Shown piece after piece: positions 16,320 to 25,609 of a stretch of 34,422 nucleotides of DNA. The notes below the pieces were generated by a model that saw only the letters and a list, made by a program, of their open reading frames with translations, was not told the origin of the DNA and ran no database searches. Each line of letters starts with the position of its first letter. Position 1 is the first letter of the stretch. This DNA comes from Chloroflexota bacterium (GTDB lineage Bacteria > Chloroflexota > JAHJIN01), in NCBI GenBank assembly GCA_018823415.1, contig JAHJIN010000497.1:1-34422 (forward strand), written 5' to 3'. The translations under genes were made by a program, and so were the position numbers.

Positions 16320-17291
16320 TCACATCAGCTTGCGCCAAGATGTCACGCGCTGGTATGGACAATAGCCCACGCTTTCATATAGACCCAGAGCGCCAGCTAG
16401 ATTCTCGGCGTCCACGCCCAGTCCCGCGGTGGTCAGGCCCCGCGCCTTGAAGAGATGCAGGCTGCCAACGAGCAACGCGCGGCCCAGGCCCTGCTGGCGC
16501 CAGGGGCGGCGCACGAACAGGTCGTCGGTCTCGCCCCATGCGCCTTCGTGGATGACATTGATCGCAGCGCCGGCAACCTGGTCGCCGGCCCAGGCCACCA
16601 GCCACAGGGTGGGGTCCAGATCCGGCGATGCCACCCAGGCCCAGTAGCGCTCCTCGCTGGGGGCGACATGGTCTCGTTGGTCACGGAAGCATTCCTCACC
16701 GGCATCCCAGATCGCGCGATAGTGTTCGGGCAACGGTGGTCGGAGCGCGAATCCAGGGGGCAAGACGGCCTCGGGCAAGTTGTCGTCCAGGGGGCGCTGC
16801 ATCTCGAAATAGTAGCGCCCGGGGGCATAGCCCCGGGCGAGCAGCATCTCGGCGCGGGCGGGCCAGGTTTCCGGCACCATGCTGGCGAACCAATGGCGTG
16901 CACCGGCCGGTCCGGTGGCGGCCGCCACCCGTGCGCGGCGTTCCATGTGGCGCTGCATGGGCAGTTCGAGGCCCCGGCCGCGCCATTCTGGCACCAGGTG
17001 CAGGTGGATCAGGTGCGGACAGGCGCCGTCATCCTCTTCACACCACTCGGTATGGGCGTAGCCAACCAGCAGCCCGTCCACCGTCACGAGCAGGGTGTCT
17101 TGCTGTGGGTCCCAATGGACGGGATGCGCATAGATGTTAGCCAGCCCTGCCGTTGTGATACGCTCGCTGTTCCGGTCAGCGGCCATGCTGGCGTTGATCA
17201 CGGTGGCGATGTCCGGCCAGTCTGCTGCGCCACGAAAGCGGCGCCAGACCAGCCCCGGGATCGCCGGTGCTTCAGGCAGCGCGATACTCAT
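16320..17291 (-). CDS. Tandem GNAT acetyltransferase
   Basis: A 323-residue protein with two GNAT folds, predicted to acetylate an amine on an unknown substrate using acetyl-CoA. The N-terminal half has LIHLHLVPEWRGRGLE (about residues 98-113), a degenerate acetyl-CoA loop. The C-terminal half has the fuller motif DDLFVRRPWRQQGLGRALL followed by GLGVDAENLAGALGLYESVGY, the typical end of a GNAT domain. The ATG at 17291 is preferred over a TTG 39 bases upstream; AAAGGG lies about ten bases before it. It may be the last gene of a run with the YdeI-like and SnoaL-like genes. Confidence 0.85.
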   Translation of the reverse strand: MSIALPEAPAIPGLVWRRFRGAADWPDIATVINASMAADRNSERITTAGLANIYAHPVHWDPQQDTLLVTVDGLLVGYAHTEWCEEDDGACPHLIHLHLVPEWRGRGLELPMQRHMERRARVAAATGPAGARHWFASMVPETWPARAEMLLARGYAPGRYYFEMQRPLDDNLPEAVLPPGFALRPPLPEHYRAIWDAGEECFRDQRDHVAPSEERYWAWVASPDLDPTLWLVAWAGDQVAGAAINVIHEGAWGETDDLFVRRPWRQQGLGRALLVGSLHLFKARGLTTAGLGVDAENLAGALGLYESVGYCPYQRVTSWRKLM

Positions 17292-17374
17292 GACCAGTGC
17301 CCTTTGTCCGAGGGGTTGTGTGACTCGCAAGGGTCCACGCCCGGCTCGCCGGGTGAGGTGGCGGCGGCGCCCAG

Positions 17375-17386
17375 TGGGCGATCGCC
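17375..17386. repeat. GGGCGATCGCCC palindrome
   Basis: A perfect 12-bp palindrome centred on GCGATCGC lies between the GNAT start and the stop of the YdeI-like gene, within a GC-rich stretch able to form several hairpins (for example CGCCC-AGT-GGGCG just before it). It may act as a 3' hairpin for the upstream gene. Confidence 0.3.
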
Positions 17387-17412
17387 CCGGCGACCCTGAT
17401 TAGCCCACTCTT

Positions 17413-17673
17413 TTAGCCACATTGCTTTGGCTGGTAATTCATGTTCATGTACTTGTCACCTCTTGCCAGTTCGTCCAGCATCTGACCAAGTCGTTTCTCT
17501 TTGGTTTCTTGCCGCTTGGCGCGAGTTATCCACCCAATGTAATCGTTTTGCTGATAGGGCGGCCGGCTACGATACGCTTCCATCAGCTCATGCTCGAGCA
17601 GGGCTTGTTGAACAAAGTCCGGCATCTCGTAGCGTGGCCTCGTTAACCGTGATGGCTGTCGAGTTTCACTCAT
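17413..17673 (-). CDS. YdeI/OmdA-like small protein
   Basis: An 86-residue protein resembling the C-terminal domain of the YdeI or OmpD-associated (OmdA) family. The recognisable stretch is YIGWITRAKRQETKEKRLGQ (about 45-64) followed by MLDELARGDKY, matching the family pattern in which a YxxWIxxAKxxETRxxRI core precedes a short helix. It is only this module, without the N-terminal half of longer YdeI proteins. The ATG at 17673 has GGAGAAGA upstream. It starts 50 bp after the SnoaL-like gene, so it is probably cotranscribed with it. The molecular role of the family is poorly known. Confidence 0.7.
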   Translation of the reverse strand: MSETRQPSRLTRPRYEMPDFVQQALLEHELMEAYRSRPPYQQNDYIGWITRAKRQETKEKRLGQMLDELARGDKYMNMNYQPKQCG

Positions 17674-17723
17674 ATTCTCTTCTCCGTTTCGAGGTGAGCG
17701 TCATTCCATTGTTTGCGTCCACA

Positions 17724-18107
17724 CTATCCCTTGGCGTAGGACAGTATCTCACAGATGGAACCGTTCTTTACCTGGAATATATCAACTCCTCGGACATGTT
17801 CCTTTTTCCCTGCCGTATCCATCCAGTCGTATCTCCAGCGCATCACGCATCGAATACCAAAGCCAAAAATCTCCTCGATCTCGATGTGGGCATGGGATGA
17901 CTCGCGGAAAAAGTCCTGCCAGAATCGAGTTATTATTTCCTTCCCCGAGTACACAGTGCCATCGGGGGCTGGATCGGCGGTTTCGAGGACACAATCATCG
18001 CTCACAAGCTGCATCATACCGGCGACATCATGCCGGTTAAAGGCCGCATTGAACTCGATGACCGCGCGCATCGCTGATTCTAACCGTGCCATCCGGGTTG
18101 GGCTCAT
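17724..18107 (-). CDS. SnoaL-like / NTF2-fold protein
   Basis: A 127-residue protein with the cystatin-like cone of the SnoaL/NTF2 superfamily, which includes small ligand-binding proteins, isomerases and hydrolases. Visible features are an N-terminal helix AVIEFNAAFNRHDVAGMMQL, VSDDCVLET, a GTVYSGKEIITRFW helix, and the strands HIEIEEIFGFG and VRGVDIFQVKNGSICEI typical of the fold. The ATG at 18107 has AGGAGGTG eight bases upstream. An open frame continues 45 codons further upstream, but that part does not resemble the family. The substrate is unknown. Confidence 0.8.
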   Translation of the reverse strand: MSPTRMARLESAMRAVIEFNAAFNRHDVAGMMQLVSDDCVLETADPAPDGTVYSGKEIITRFWQDFFRESSHAHIEIEEIFGFGIRCVMRWRYDWMDTAGKKEHVRGVDIFQVKNGSICEILSYAKG

Positions 18108-19304
18108 GTCGATAGCACCTCCTGCAATAGAAAGCCGATTGGCCGCACAACGGCGCGGTGGATGTTCCGCATCCGTGCCATGATCAAGATCGTCACTAGC
18201 GGCACCCATAACAGAGCCTATGTGGTGCGGAGTATATGGCATTTCTAGCGTGAACGCGCATCATGGCTCCTCGGGCACAGGCGAGATGATCACGCGGGGA
18301 ACAAGCACGGCTCTCTGCAATCCGCCGTCTCGTATGCGGCGCGGCAGACCAAGAACAGCATCTATCGCTGGTCGAGGTCAAATGCGTACCTGGTATTGGA
18401 CGTGAGTAGAACTGTGCGAGGGCGTGCATCTTTGACTACGCTTCCCTCGACTACGCCAGGGCTCCCTTCGGTCGCAGGGCAGGCGCGCCCGAAGCAATCG
18501 CCGTGTGGCAAAACGAGGTTGCTTCGCCGCCATTGGCGGCTCGCAACACGTGCACCGCACGCACGTGCAGGTGTGACAGATTGTAGGGGATTCACCCATG
18601 CTATGTGGGCGACACCCTAAAAGTTCTAGCGAACGTCGGGCAAATAGGTGCCCTAGGCTCGGCATTGTGTCCTCTGATTCACCTCTCCCGGGTGAGGGGC
18701 TACCCTGTTCTCATGACTCCCGCAGGGTCCCTGCGCGACGGCAGCGCTATTGTAATGACAAAGGATTCGCATGTCAAATGGTGCCCGTCCGCAGCACCGT
18801 ACCAAAAAAGTGAAATGCACCCCGGGTGATGGTGGGCTTGGCAATATTGGCATTGCGTTGATCCGCTTGCTGTGCTTTTGCTTCGCGCCCGACGCCTTGG
18901 GACTGGTCGCTCGACTTGGACAAAGCCACACCCCGGGGCCGAAAAAGGTGTGCTGATCGTTTCCAGTCCGGACCCGTTCCACTGCCTCGCCAACGTGTAC
19001 ATGCGTCGGTTGACTTTTTCCCCTTGAGCTGAGTACAGTGCCCCTGTCGAACAGCCTCGAGCACGGCACCAGACATTCGCAAGCAGACGTTGGTCAGACA
19101 GCCCTGGTGATGCTTCATGCGGCGCCGCCCCAGCAACCGCCGGTCGAGATGGTGCTGACCAGCCTGATCAACGATGAGTCTGCGCGCCCCGAAACCCTGA
19201 CCCTCTGGGTCCGGGGCGTAGGTGGATATGAACCTTCCTGCCCGCAGCACGGTATTATCTCACGCGCATCCACTAATCAGCCAGAATGAGGTGTAATTCG
19301 AGAA
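18108..19304. other. Gene-poor, decayed 1.2-kb region
   Basis: No intact gene is supported. Open frames are short, occur in all frames and lack ribosome binding sites. There are hairpin-forming stretches, for example CGAAGCAA (18490-18497) against TTGCTTCG (18519-18526), then GCCGCC-ATT-GGCGGC. The codon pattern differs from the flanking genes. A MalT/LuxR-like fragment lies at 19086-19205. The region looks like the remains of inserted or deleted genes. Confidence 0.6.
19086..19205 (+). pseudogene. Fragment of a MalT/LuxR-type STAND ATPase regulator
   Basis: About 40 codons read VGQTALVMLHAAPPQQPP, then VEMVLTSLINDESARPETLTL. This matches by eye the segment of large MalT-like LuxR regulators in which a helix ending in LLQSPQPPP-type sequence is followed by a helix LLNDLAALP and a strand leading to the DDYH Walker B motif. 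Here the reading is lost just before Walker B. No Walker A, HTH or other part is found nearby. It is a small relic of a gene otherwise deleted. Confidence 0.5.
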
Positions 19305-19844
19305 ATGGACATTCCTACTGTGACCACCGATCGTCTGACCCTGCGACCATTCACCGCAGAGGATGTGGACGCCCTGTATTGCATCCTCAGCGACCCGGAC
19401 GTTCTGCGCTACTTTCCAAACCCCAATACACCGCCACGGGATCGGGTGGAAAAGTTTATCGCCCACCAGTTGGCCCATTGGGAGGAGCACCGCCTGGGGT
19501 GGTGGGCCGTGGAACCGCGTGCGAAGCCCGAGTTGATGGGCTGGTGCGGGCTGCAGTTTCTGCCAGAGACCCAGGAGACCGAGGTAGGGTATCTGTTGGG
19601 CCAGGCCTACTGGGGGAAAGGATTCGCTACCGAAGGAGCTTGGGCTGCGCTACGCTATGGCTTTGAGGATATTGGATTGGACACCATCATCGCTCTGGTG
19701 CACCCAGACAACTGGGCTTCCAACCACGTGATCGAAAAGCTGGACATGCCATTTGTGGATCGGAACAATTATTTTGGGATGGACGTCAATCGCTACGCGC
19801 TCGAGCGCCCCGGCTTTCAAATGAGGACTGGAGGACTAGCATGA
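19305..19844 (+). CDS. RimJ/RimL-type GNAT acetyltransferase
   Basis: A 179-residue acetyltransferase of the RimJ/RimL branch, which acetylates N-terminal amines of proteins or small amines. It begins [19 protein letters not shown], the standard family start, and has [20 protein letters not shown] (about 91-110) as the acetyl-CoA binding loop, then [14 protein letters not shown], a typical C-terminal motif. Its TGA overlaps the ATG of the next gene (ATGA at 19841), so the two are probably translated together. That links this enzyme to a surface lipoprotein, an unusual pairing. The ribosome binding site is weak. Confidence 0.88.
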   Translation: MDIPTVTTDRLTLRPFTAEDVDALYCILSDPDVLRYFPNPNTPPRDRVEKFIAHQLAHWEEHRLGWWAVEPRAKPELMGWCGLQFLPETQETEVGYLLGQAYWGKGFATEGAWAALRYGFEDIGLDTIIALVHPDNWASNHVIEKLDMPFVDRNNYFGMDVNRYALERPGFQMRTGGLA

Positions 19845-21982
19845 CAAAGCGTTTGATTATTCTGATCCTGGCCGTGGCCTTGTTGGCTGCCGCCTGTGAC
19901 AGCCAGAATGTGCCTGCCACATCCACCACGGCCGCCAACACACCGACGCAACCACCCACCACAGCTCCAACCGCAAAACCGGTCTCGCCGACGGCGCCCC
20001 CGACCGCCGGGCCACCGCTCACCGGCAGCGGCGCCGGCGTGATCGCCTTCTATTCCGAGCGCGACGGCAACGGCGAGATCTATATCATGAACGCTGATGG
20101 TAGTGATCAGCGGCGCTTGACGTTCAACAACGCCGACGATTTTACGCCGGCCTGGTCGCCCGACGGCAAGCAGATCGCCTTCACTTCCGACCGCGACGAT
20201 CCCCAACCCCGGACCTGTTCCCCCAACTGTACGTACCAGCTCTATCTCATGAATGTCGACGGCACCGAACAAGGTTCAGGTGACCAGCGGCAGCTGACAA
20301 ACCTGCCCAATGGCGTCGATCACCCGGCTTGGTCGCCTGACGGCACAATGATCACCTTTGACGCCGATCCAGAAGGCGACGGCAAGTGGGCCATCTATGT
20401 CATCAACGCGCAAGAGGCCAATAGCTCCCCCCGGCCTTTGACCGACGGCAAGGCCGATGACCGCTTTGCCGACTGGTCGCCTGACGGTACCCAGATCGCC
20501 TTTAGCTCCAATCGCGATGGCAATCTTGAGATCTATGTGATGGATGCTGATGGCAGTAACCAGCGACGGCTGACCGATAGCGACCTGGACGACTATTTTC
20601 CGGCCTGGTCGCCCCCTGCGGGCGGCAAACAGATCGCCTTCTTTTCGGTGAAATGGCCCACTCAAAAACAAGACATCTGTGTGATGGCCGTTCCTGACGG
20701 AACGGACGCCGATGGGACCAACGTCCACAAGTTAACGAACACGCTGGCCGTGGTTGACGAGGACCCGGCCTGGTCCCCGGATGGAAAACAGATCGCCTTC
20801 CAGAGCGATCGCAATGGCAATTTCGAGATCTATGTCATGGATGTTGATGGCAGTAACCCAAGTCGGCTGACCAACAGCCCGTCTGGCGACTATTGGCCCG
20901 CCTGGAAACCGATGCCTGCCGGCGCGTCCGGCTCGTTCTCGTTGACCAAGAGCGCGCAGGGATTCCCGCGCACCGGCACCTTCCAGGCCGGTCTCGGCGA
21001 CCTGGACGGCGATGGCGACCTGGACGCGGTGTTTGCCAATCCCATGAGAAGCTATTCCGGGGTCTGGTTGAACGATGGCACCGGGCAGTTCACCGATACC
21101 GGCCAGCAGTTGACCCAGTATGGGCACGGCGTCGGCGTGGCTGACCTGGACGGCGATGGCGACCTTGATGCATTCATCGCCTGTCATCAGTTCGTCAATC
21201 CGAGCCGGGTATATCTGAACGACGGCAAGGCCATCTTGCAGGATACCGGCCAGGACCTGGGAGATGCCAACGTCAGCGCGGCCGACCTCAATCTGGTCGA
21301 CATCAATGGCGATGGGCACATGGACGCGCACGTGGTGTATTACGATCCACACGGCAAGCCCGACAAGGTATACCTGAACGATGGCACCGGCACCTTTAAC
21401 GATAGCGGGCTGGCGCTGGACGAGTATGTCATTGCCTGGGGCGACCTGGACGCAGACGGGGACACGGACATGCTGGGCAAACGCGAGCGCGAGGGGTACG
21501 TGGTGCGGTTGAATGACGGTACCGGGCAATTCGCTGAGGGTTGGCAGATGGAAGACAGCCATGCCCAGAATGGGGCTATCGCCCTGGCCGATTTCGACGG
21601 CGACGGTGACCTGGACGCGCTGATCGCCAATGGCTTTCGCACCGGGGGCAGCTATCCCACCATCCTGCTGTGGAACGATGGGCGCGGGCAATTCACGGAC
21701 AGCGGGCAGCGCCTGAACGCGACGATGGGGGGCGAGTTTGGCGTGGGCGACCTGGACGGCGACGGCGACCTGGACGTGTTCGTGTCCAACTTTGATCTTC
21801 CCAACGAGGTCTGGCTCAATGACGGCGCCGGGCACCTCGCCGACAGCGGGCTGCGGCTGGGCAAGAACACGGATATGAGCACCCGGTCGTCCCTGGGCGA
21901 TCTGGACGGCGACGGCGACCTGGACGTGTTCGTTGGCAGCCTGGCCGGTCAGCCCGAGGTCTGGTTCAATACCACTCCCTGA
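19841..21982 (+). CDS. Lipoprotein with PD40 (TolB-like) and FG-GAP propellers
   Basis: A 713-residue exported lipoprotein with lipobox LLAAAC (Cys19), then a Thr/Pro-rich linker (about 25-62). Six PD40 blades follow (about 65-365), each with a form of [16 protein letters not shown] and EIYVMD, as in TolB-type propellers. Seven FG-GAP repeats come next (about 380-712), built on [12 protein letters not shown] with WLNDGxGxFxDSG between them. The Asp-rich loops should bind calcium. GGAGG precedes the ATG, and the start overlaps the stop of the acetyltransferase gene. It probably acts as an anchored binding or scaffolding protein outside the membrane; no catalytic site is visible. Confidence 0.88.
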   Translation: MTKRLIILILAVALLAAACDSQNVPATSTTAANTPTQPPTTAPTAKPVSPTAPPTAGPPLTGSGAGVIAFYSERDGNGEIYIMNADGSDQRRLTFNNADDFTPAWSPDGKQIAFTSDRDDPQPRTCSPNCTYQLYLMNVDGTEQGSGDQRQLTNLPNGVDHPAWSPDGTMITFDADPEGDGKWAIYVINAQEANSSPRPLTDGKADDRFADWSPDGTQIAFSSNRDGNLEIYVMDADGSNQRRLTDSDLDDYFPAWSPPAGGKQIAFFSVKWPTQKQDICVMAVPDGTDADGTNVHKLTNTLAVVDEDPAWSPDGKQIAFQSDRNGNFEIYVMDVDGSNPSRLTNSPSGDYWPAWKPMPAGASGSFSLTKSAQGFPRTGTFQAGLGDLDGDGDLDAVFANPMRSYSGVWLNDGTGQFTDTGQQLTQYGHGVGVADLDGDGDLDAFIACHQFVNPSRVYLNDGKAILQDTGQDLGDANVSAADLNLVDINGDGHMDAHVVYYDPHGKPDKVYLNDGTGTFNDSGLALDEYVIAWGDLDADGDTDMLGKREREGYVVRLNDGTGQFAEGWQMEDSHAQNGAIALADFDGDGDLDALIANGFRTGGSYPTILLWNDGRGQFTDSGQRLNATMGGEFGVGDLDGDGDLDVFVSNFDLPNEVWLNDGAGHLADSGLRLGKNTDMSTRSSLGDLDGDGDLDVFVGSLAGQPEVWFNTTP

Positions 21983-21993
21983 TTACGCCCGGA

Positions 21994-22005
21994 AGTGACG
22001 TCACT
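21994..22005. repeat. 12-bp perfect palindrome in a convergent gap
   Basis: AGTGACGTCACT lies in the 50-bp gap between convergent genes, followed at once by GTCTTGAAGAC (another short palindrome). These could serve as weak terminators. No regulatory role is evident. Confidence 0.3.
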
Positions 22006-22032
22006 ACATCGTCTTGAAGACCTGGCGCAGGG

Positions 22033-22269
22033 TCATGACGCCGCGCGTTGCTGCTGTCCGGCGTCGTAACCCCGCTGGTACGCCACCCAGGCCGAAGGTC
22101 CTCCGCTCTGGCGCACATCGGCCTCGGCCGCCAGGGGCCGGTTTGCCGCGCCGTCCCAGGCTCCCACCTGGAACCAACGCCGAGCCTTGCGGGCTTTGAT
22201 ATAGCGGCGCGGATACTCGACTCCTTCGGGCAGGCCGGCGGGCTGGCGCGCTGAATCATCAGATTGCAT
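22033..22269 (-). CDS. Small hypothetical protein of 78 residues
   Basis: Not recognised. The start is convincing: AGGAGGA lies five bases before the ATG at 22269, with a GGCAGC-TCTGG-GCTGCC hairpin just upstream. The sequence is basic in the first half (RRYIKARKARRWFQ) and ends WVAYQRGYDAGQQQ, with no signal peptide, membrane segment or cysteine. It lies 88 bp beyond the SBBP lipoprotein and may belong to the same transcript. Confidence 0.6.
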   Translation of the reverse strand: MQSDDSARQPAGLPEGVEYPRRYIKARKARRWFQVGAWDGAANRPLAAEADVRQSGGPSAWVAYQRGYDAGQQQRAAS

Positions 22270-22281
22270 CGGTGTCCTCCT

Positions 22282-22298
22282 GGCAGCTCTGGGCTGCC
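22282..22298 (-). promoter_or_regulatory. Leader hairpin before the 78-residue gene
   Basis: GGCAGC-TCTGG-GCTGCC is a perfect 6-bp stem with a 5-base loop, abutting the AGGAGGA ribosome binding site of the gene starting at 22269. It could affect translation or end the upstream message. Confidence 0.3.
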
Positions 22299-22357
22299 AC
22301 TTTTCCTATTGGTGCTTGAGACGACCTGGAATCGTCCAAACTAGCCGAATTACACCC

Positions 22358-23596
22358 TCACGGCAAGGGCGGGAAGGTCGCGGTCGGGATGTGCGCACGG
22401 ATTAGCAAGGCGTCGAACATGCCCGCGCCGAGGCTGGTCGTCTGGCCGGCCAGGTAGACATACTCGCCGTCGATCCACAGCCCGTGGACCACGTCCGCCT
22501 GTGCCCCGCCCCAGACCGTCTCGGCCAGCAGCGTGCCCTCGCCGTCATAGACCAGCAGCACGATCCGGCGGTCGCCCTGGATCGTCGTGTTGCCGGCCAC
22601 CACGATGCGCCCGGCGCCATCCACGCCGATGGCGCGCGCTTGGTCGCCGCCGGATCTACCCCACTGCCGCTCCCACAGTAGGTTCAGGTCTTTGTCCCAT
22701 TTCTGCACAAAGATCTGCCCATCGCCGAACAGGCCGGGGCGCGGGACGATGGTCAGGCCGGTCACGTACAGGTAGGTGCCATCGCTGGTCATGCCAAAGC
22801 CGTCGTAGAACTGGCTGTCGTTCCAGACCAGGTGTTGGACGTATGCGCCGGTGTCCTTGCGAAACTTGGCCATCAGCCCGTAGCCGCCGCTGATGATGGA
22901 GTCGCCGTCGTAGCGGCCGGTGATGTAAATGAACTCATCGTCGACGACCATCTGCCCGTCGGCCTGGTCCCAGCCCGGGCCGCCCCATGATTGCGCCCAG
23001 ATCAGGCGCCCCTGGCGGTCAAGCTTGAGCACGCCGACATCATTGCCATTCTGCTCCGAGGTGGTCCAGCCGGAGACGTAAATAAACTCCCCGTCGGCCA
23101 CCAGCCCGTCGACTTCCTCGTAGCCAAAGCCCTGGTCGTAACTGAACTCCCACACCACGTGCCCGTCCTCCAGGTCGAGCGCCAGCACGATCATGTCGGC
23201 CTGGGCGATGTTGATGCTGTGGTCCTGCTCGCCGCCGACCAGCAGGTAGGGTGGACTGACCGCCAGAATGAATAGCTTCTCCTGGAATTCTTGGCCGTAG
23301 CGCGACTCCCATAACAGGTTGCCATCGGGGCCGAATTTGTAGATGACCATGTCGGTGAACAGTTCGCCGGGGGCCTGCTGAAAGGTTCCCCAATACAAGT
23401 TGCCCTGGTCATCGGTCTCGACTGCCCAGGACTGGTCGGACTTATAATCACCGGCGACCCGCAGCCATACCCCGGCCGGGTCGATGGTCGCGAGCGCGGT
23501 AGGCCGGCCAACTTGTGCGGGGGCGCCGCACGCCAGCATGACCAGCATCAGGACGATGACCCCCAGCCCGAACTGGCTGGTTTTGCTATCGCTCAC
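22358..23596 (-). CDS. SBBP-type beta-propeller lipoprotein
   Basis: A 412-residue exported lipoprotein with lipobox LVMLAC (Cys23). The mature part is a propeller of repeats resembling SBBP/PQQ-like blades: YKFGPDGNLLWESRYG, LKLDRQGRLIWAQSWGGPG, QKWDKDLNLLWERQWG and VYDGEGTLLAETVWGGAQ, each followed by a strand such as IYVSGWT or VYLAGQT. The start is GTG at 23596 with a weak purine-rich site. It lies 51 bp behind the adenylate cyclase on the same strand, so they are probably cotranscribed. The propeller may be a surface sensor or scaffold. No quinoprotein active site was identified. Confidence 0.85.
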   Translation of the reverse strand: MSDSKTSQFGLGVIVLMLVMLACGAPAQVGRPTALATIDPAGVWLRVAGDYKSDQSWAVETDDQGNLYWGTFQQAPGELFTDMVIYKFGPDGNLLWESRYGQEFQEKLFILAVSPPYLLVGGEQDHSINIAQADMIVLALDLEDGHVVWEFSYDQGFGYEEVDGLVADGEFIYVSGWTTSEQNGNDVGVLKLDRQGRLIWAQSWGGPGWDQADGQMVVDDEFIYITGRYDGDSIISGGYGLMAKFRKDTGAYVQHLVWNDSQFYDGFGMTSDGTYLYVTGLTIVPRPGLFGDGQIFVQKWDKDLNLLWERQWGRSGGDQARAIGVDGAGRIVVAGNTTIQGDRRIVLLVYDGEGTLLAETVWGGAQADVVHGLWIDGEYVYLAGQTTSLGAGMFDALLIRAHIPTATFPPLP

Positions 23597-23647
23597 GGCG
23601 TCTCACTTTCACTGGGGGTCTACTTGGGCGCAACCGCGCCGCCGCTC

Positions 23648-24859
23648 CTATGGCACGCGCATGAGATAGGTGACCATCTCGCCCTTGCCCTTGACGTAAA
23701 TCGGTCCGCGCGCTTCGAACTCGTACTTGTCTCCCAACTGGTCCCTAACCGACTGGGTAACCTGGACGACATTCACCAGTCCATTCGACTCCATGCGGGA
23801 AGCGGTATTGACCGCATCGCCCCATAGATCATAGATAAACTTGTGGCGACCGATGACCCCGGCGACAACCGGGCCGGTGTTCATGCCCACTCGCAAGCGG
23901 ATGGGCTCATTGTTCCAGGCGGTGTGTCTAGAAGCAGCTTGCAGCATATCAAAGGCAAAAGCGGCGACTGCGGCGCAGTGATCCACACGCGGCTCGGGTA
24001 ATCCACCCGCTACCATATAGGCATCGCCAATGGTCTTGATCTTTTCCAGGCCATATCTCTCGGCCAGATCATCAAAGTCGCTGAACACTGAATTGAGCAG
24101 ACTCACGACGTCCACCGGGTTGGCGCCCGAACACAACCGGGTGAAATCGACAATGTCAGCAAAGAGCACCGTTACCTCAACGAAACTGTCGGCGATGATC
24201 CCCGGATCCTCCTTGAGGCGCCTGGCAATGGGAGCCGGCAAGATATTCAGCAGTAGTTCATCGGCCCGTTCCCGAGCCAGTTCCAACAAGTACATGAAAT
24301 AGAACGAGGCCCCCACCATGTACGTCAATCCAAATCCAAAGTTCATGGCAAATAACAGTCGGGAGAGTTCCGCCGACACTACCGGCCCAGAAGCGGCAAT
24401 CTGGGGTTCGAATAGCGTGAATATGCTGGTTGTTACCAAGAACAGGATCATCCAGGTGGCAGCGAGTCGCGATTGTCCAGCGGTAATCGCCATGAGCGCG
24501 CATGCAGCCACCCAGATAAAAACCACCCCGGAAGCCACAAACCCTCCCAGGGCGACATGCTCGATCACGAGCAGGACAAAGAGCAGGAACGAAAACAGAA
24601 AAGCGGTGATGTTGAGGTGCTTGGTGCGCAAGTAATACACATACGCCAGGGCAATGAGCCCCAGGTATATGCTGGCGAACACGGCCGGTACGATGAGGTG
24701 GTTCAAGACATAGATCAACATCAGGACTAGCGAAAAGAAAAAGCCACCCAGATTGCCCACCAATACCACGAGCTTTTTTAGCGCGTCATCCGAGCTGTCG
24801 GTAGGCAACCCGATGGCCGTGACCAGCGATCTGGGCAATTGGACTGTCTTTACCGTCAT
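23648..24859 (-). CDS. Membrane-anchored class III adenylate cyclase
   Basis: Makes cAMP from ATP. Of 403 residues, the first roughly 190 hold about six membrane segments. A linker ELLLNILPAPIARRL of the cyclase-associated type leads to the catalytic domain (about 225-385). Metal-binding Asp235 lies in LFADIVDF and Asp279 in TIGDAY. Substrate selection is by Lys275 (EKIKTIGD) and Asp344 (YDLWGD), the pair typical of adenylate rather than guanylate cyclases. Asn351 and Arg355 of the transition-state set lie in VNTASRM. AAAGGAGC precedes the ATG. It lies 35 bp after the LOG gene and 51 bp before the propeller lipoprotein, suggesting signalling linked to an envelope sensor. Confidence 0.93.
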   Translation of the reverse strand: MTVKTVQLPRSLVTAIGLPTDSSDDALKKLVVLVGNLGGFFFSLVLMLIYVLNHLIVPAVFASIYLGLIALAYVYYLRTKHLNITAFLFSFLLFVLLVIEHVALGGFVASGVVFIWVAACALMAITAGQSRLAATWMILFLVTTSIFTLFEPQIAASGPVVSAELSRLLFAMNFGFGLTYMVGASFYFMYLLELARERADELLLNILPAPIARRLKEDPGIIADSFVEVTVLFADIVDFTRLCSGANPVDVVSLLNSVFSDFDDLAERYGLEKIKTIGDAYMVAGGLPEPRVDHCAAVAAFAFDMLQAASRHTAWNNEPIRLRVGMNTGPVVAGVIGRHKFIYDLWGDAVNTASRMESNGLVNVVQVTQSVRDQLGDKYEFEARGPIYVKGKGEMVTYLMRVP

Positions 24860-24894
24860 CGCCTGCTCCTTTCTGGCGAGACCTCAGCGAGGCC

Positions 24895-25566
24895 TCAAAC
24901 CAGCCATTTGTCTACGGTCGGAGGATGATAAGCTGCGAACTGGGCCAGCAACCGTTCAGGGCTATCATCAATCAGCACCATTGAGCGGTGCTCGGCTTTG
25001 AGAAACCCCTGAGAAACGGCATGGTCGAGAAAATCGACCAGTGGTTGATAGTACTGGCACACGTCCAGTAGGCCGCAAGGTTTGTGATGCATGCCCAACT
25101 GGGCCCAGGTCAGGATTTCAAAGAACTCTTCCCAGGTGCCCAGTCCCCCGGGCAATGTGATAAACCCATCGGCGAGCTCGGCCATCAAGGCTTTGCGTTC
25201 GTGCATCGAGCTGACAATGCGCAAATCTGAGAGACCGGGGTGGGCCACCTTGTCGGCCAGCGCTTGGGGAATGACGCCGATGACCTGCCCACCGGCTTCC
25301 AGGACGCTGTTGGCAAGCGCGCCCATCGTGCCGACGCCTGCGCCGCCATAGACCAGCGTGATATGGCGGGTCGCGAGGACGTTCCCCAGATACCGGGCTG
25401 CTTGAACGTATTCGGGTTTTGCCCCAAGATTAGAACCGCAGAACACACATACTCGTTTCACGGCAGGTTTCGAGTCCTTTGGATAAGGTTGAGCGTCGGC
25501 GGCAGTGTGGGTTATTGGAATGTGGCGCGTTGGCGTTGCTCTGGGGTATCGTTGCGGGCTGGTCAT
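24895..25566 (-). CDS. LOG-family Rossmann-fold protein
   Basis: Member of the TIGR00730/LOG family, which cleaves nucleoside 5'-monophosphates such as cytokinin ribotides. Hallmarks are the Rossmann opening VCVFCGSNLG, GGAGVGTMGALA, SSMHERKALMAELADGF and LPGGLGTWEE (the PGGxGTxxE motif). Start: an upstream TTG lies inside the promoter, so the ATG at 25566 is the first usable start, with AGGAAA about 12 bases ahead. A GTG at 25461 would give the usual family start (MKRVCVFCGS) and cannot be excluded. It is the first gene of the run that continues into the adenylate cyclase. Confidence 0.87.
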   Translation of the reverse strand: MTSPQRYPRATPTRHIPITHTAADAQPYPKDSKPAVKRVCVFCGSNLGAKPEYVQAARYLGNVLATRHITLVYGGAGVGTMGALANSVLEAGGQVIGVIPQALADKVAHPGLSDLRIVSSMHERKALMAELADGFITLPGGLGTWEEFFEILTWAQLGMHHKPCGLLDVCQYYQPLVDFLDHAVSQGFLKAEHRSMVLIDDSPERLLAQFAAYHPPTVDKWLV

Positions 25567-25609
25567 TGGGGGCCGCAATTTCCTGGTGGTCTTGGCATGT
25601 TCTGGAGAT

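Noticed and set aside
18771..18956. Open frame with GDGGLGNIGIALIRLL that might be a transposase tail
   Set aside because: No DDE residues, terminal repeats or ribosome binding site. The resemblance was too weak to name a family.
21994..22005. TGACGTCA, the eukaryotic CRE consensus
   Set aside because: A chance palindrome in a bacterial convergent gap; no bacterial regulator with this site is implied.
22358..23596. PQQ-dependent dehydrogenase
   Set aside because: Blades resemble SBBP/PQQ repeats, but the protein is short and no quinone-binding or catalytic residues were recognised.
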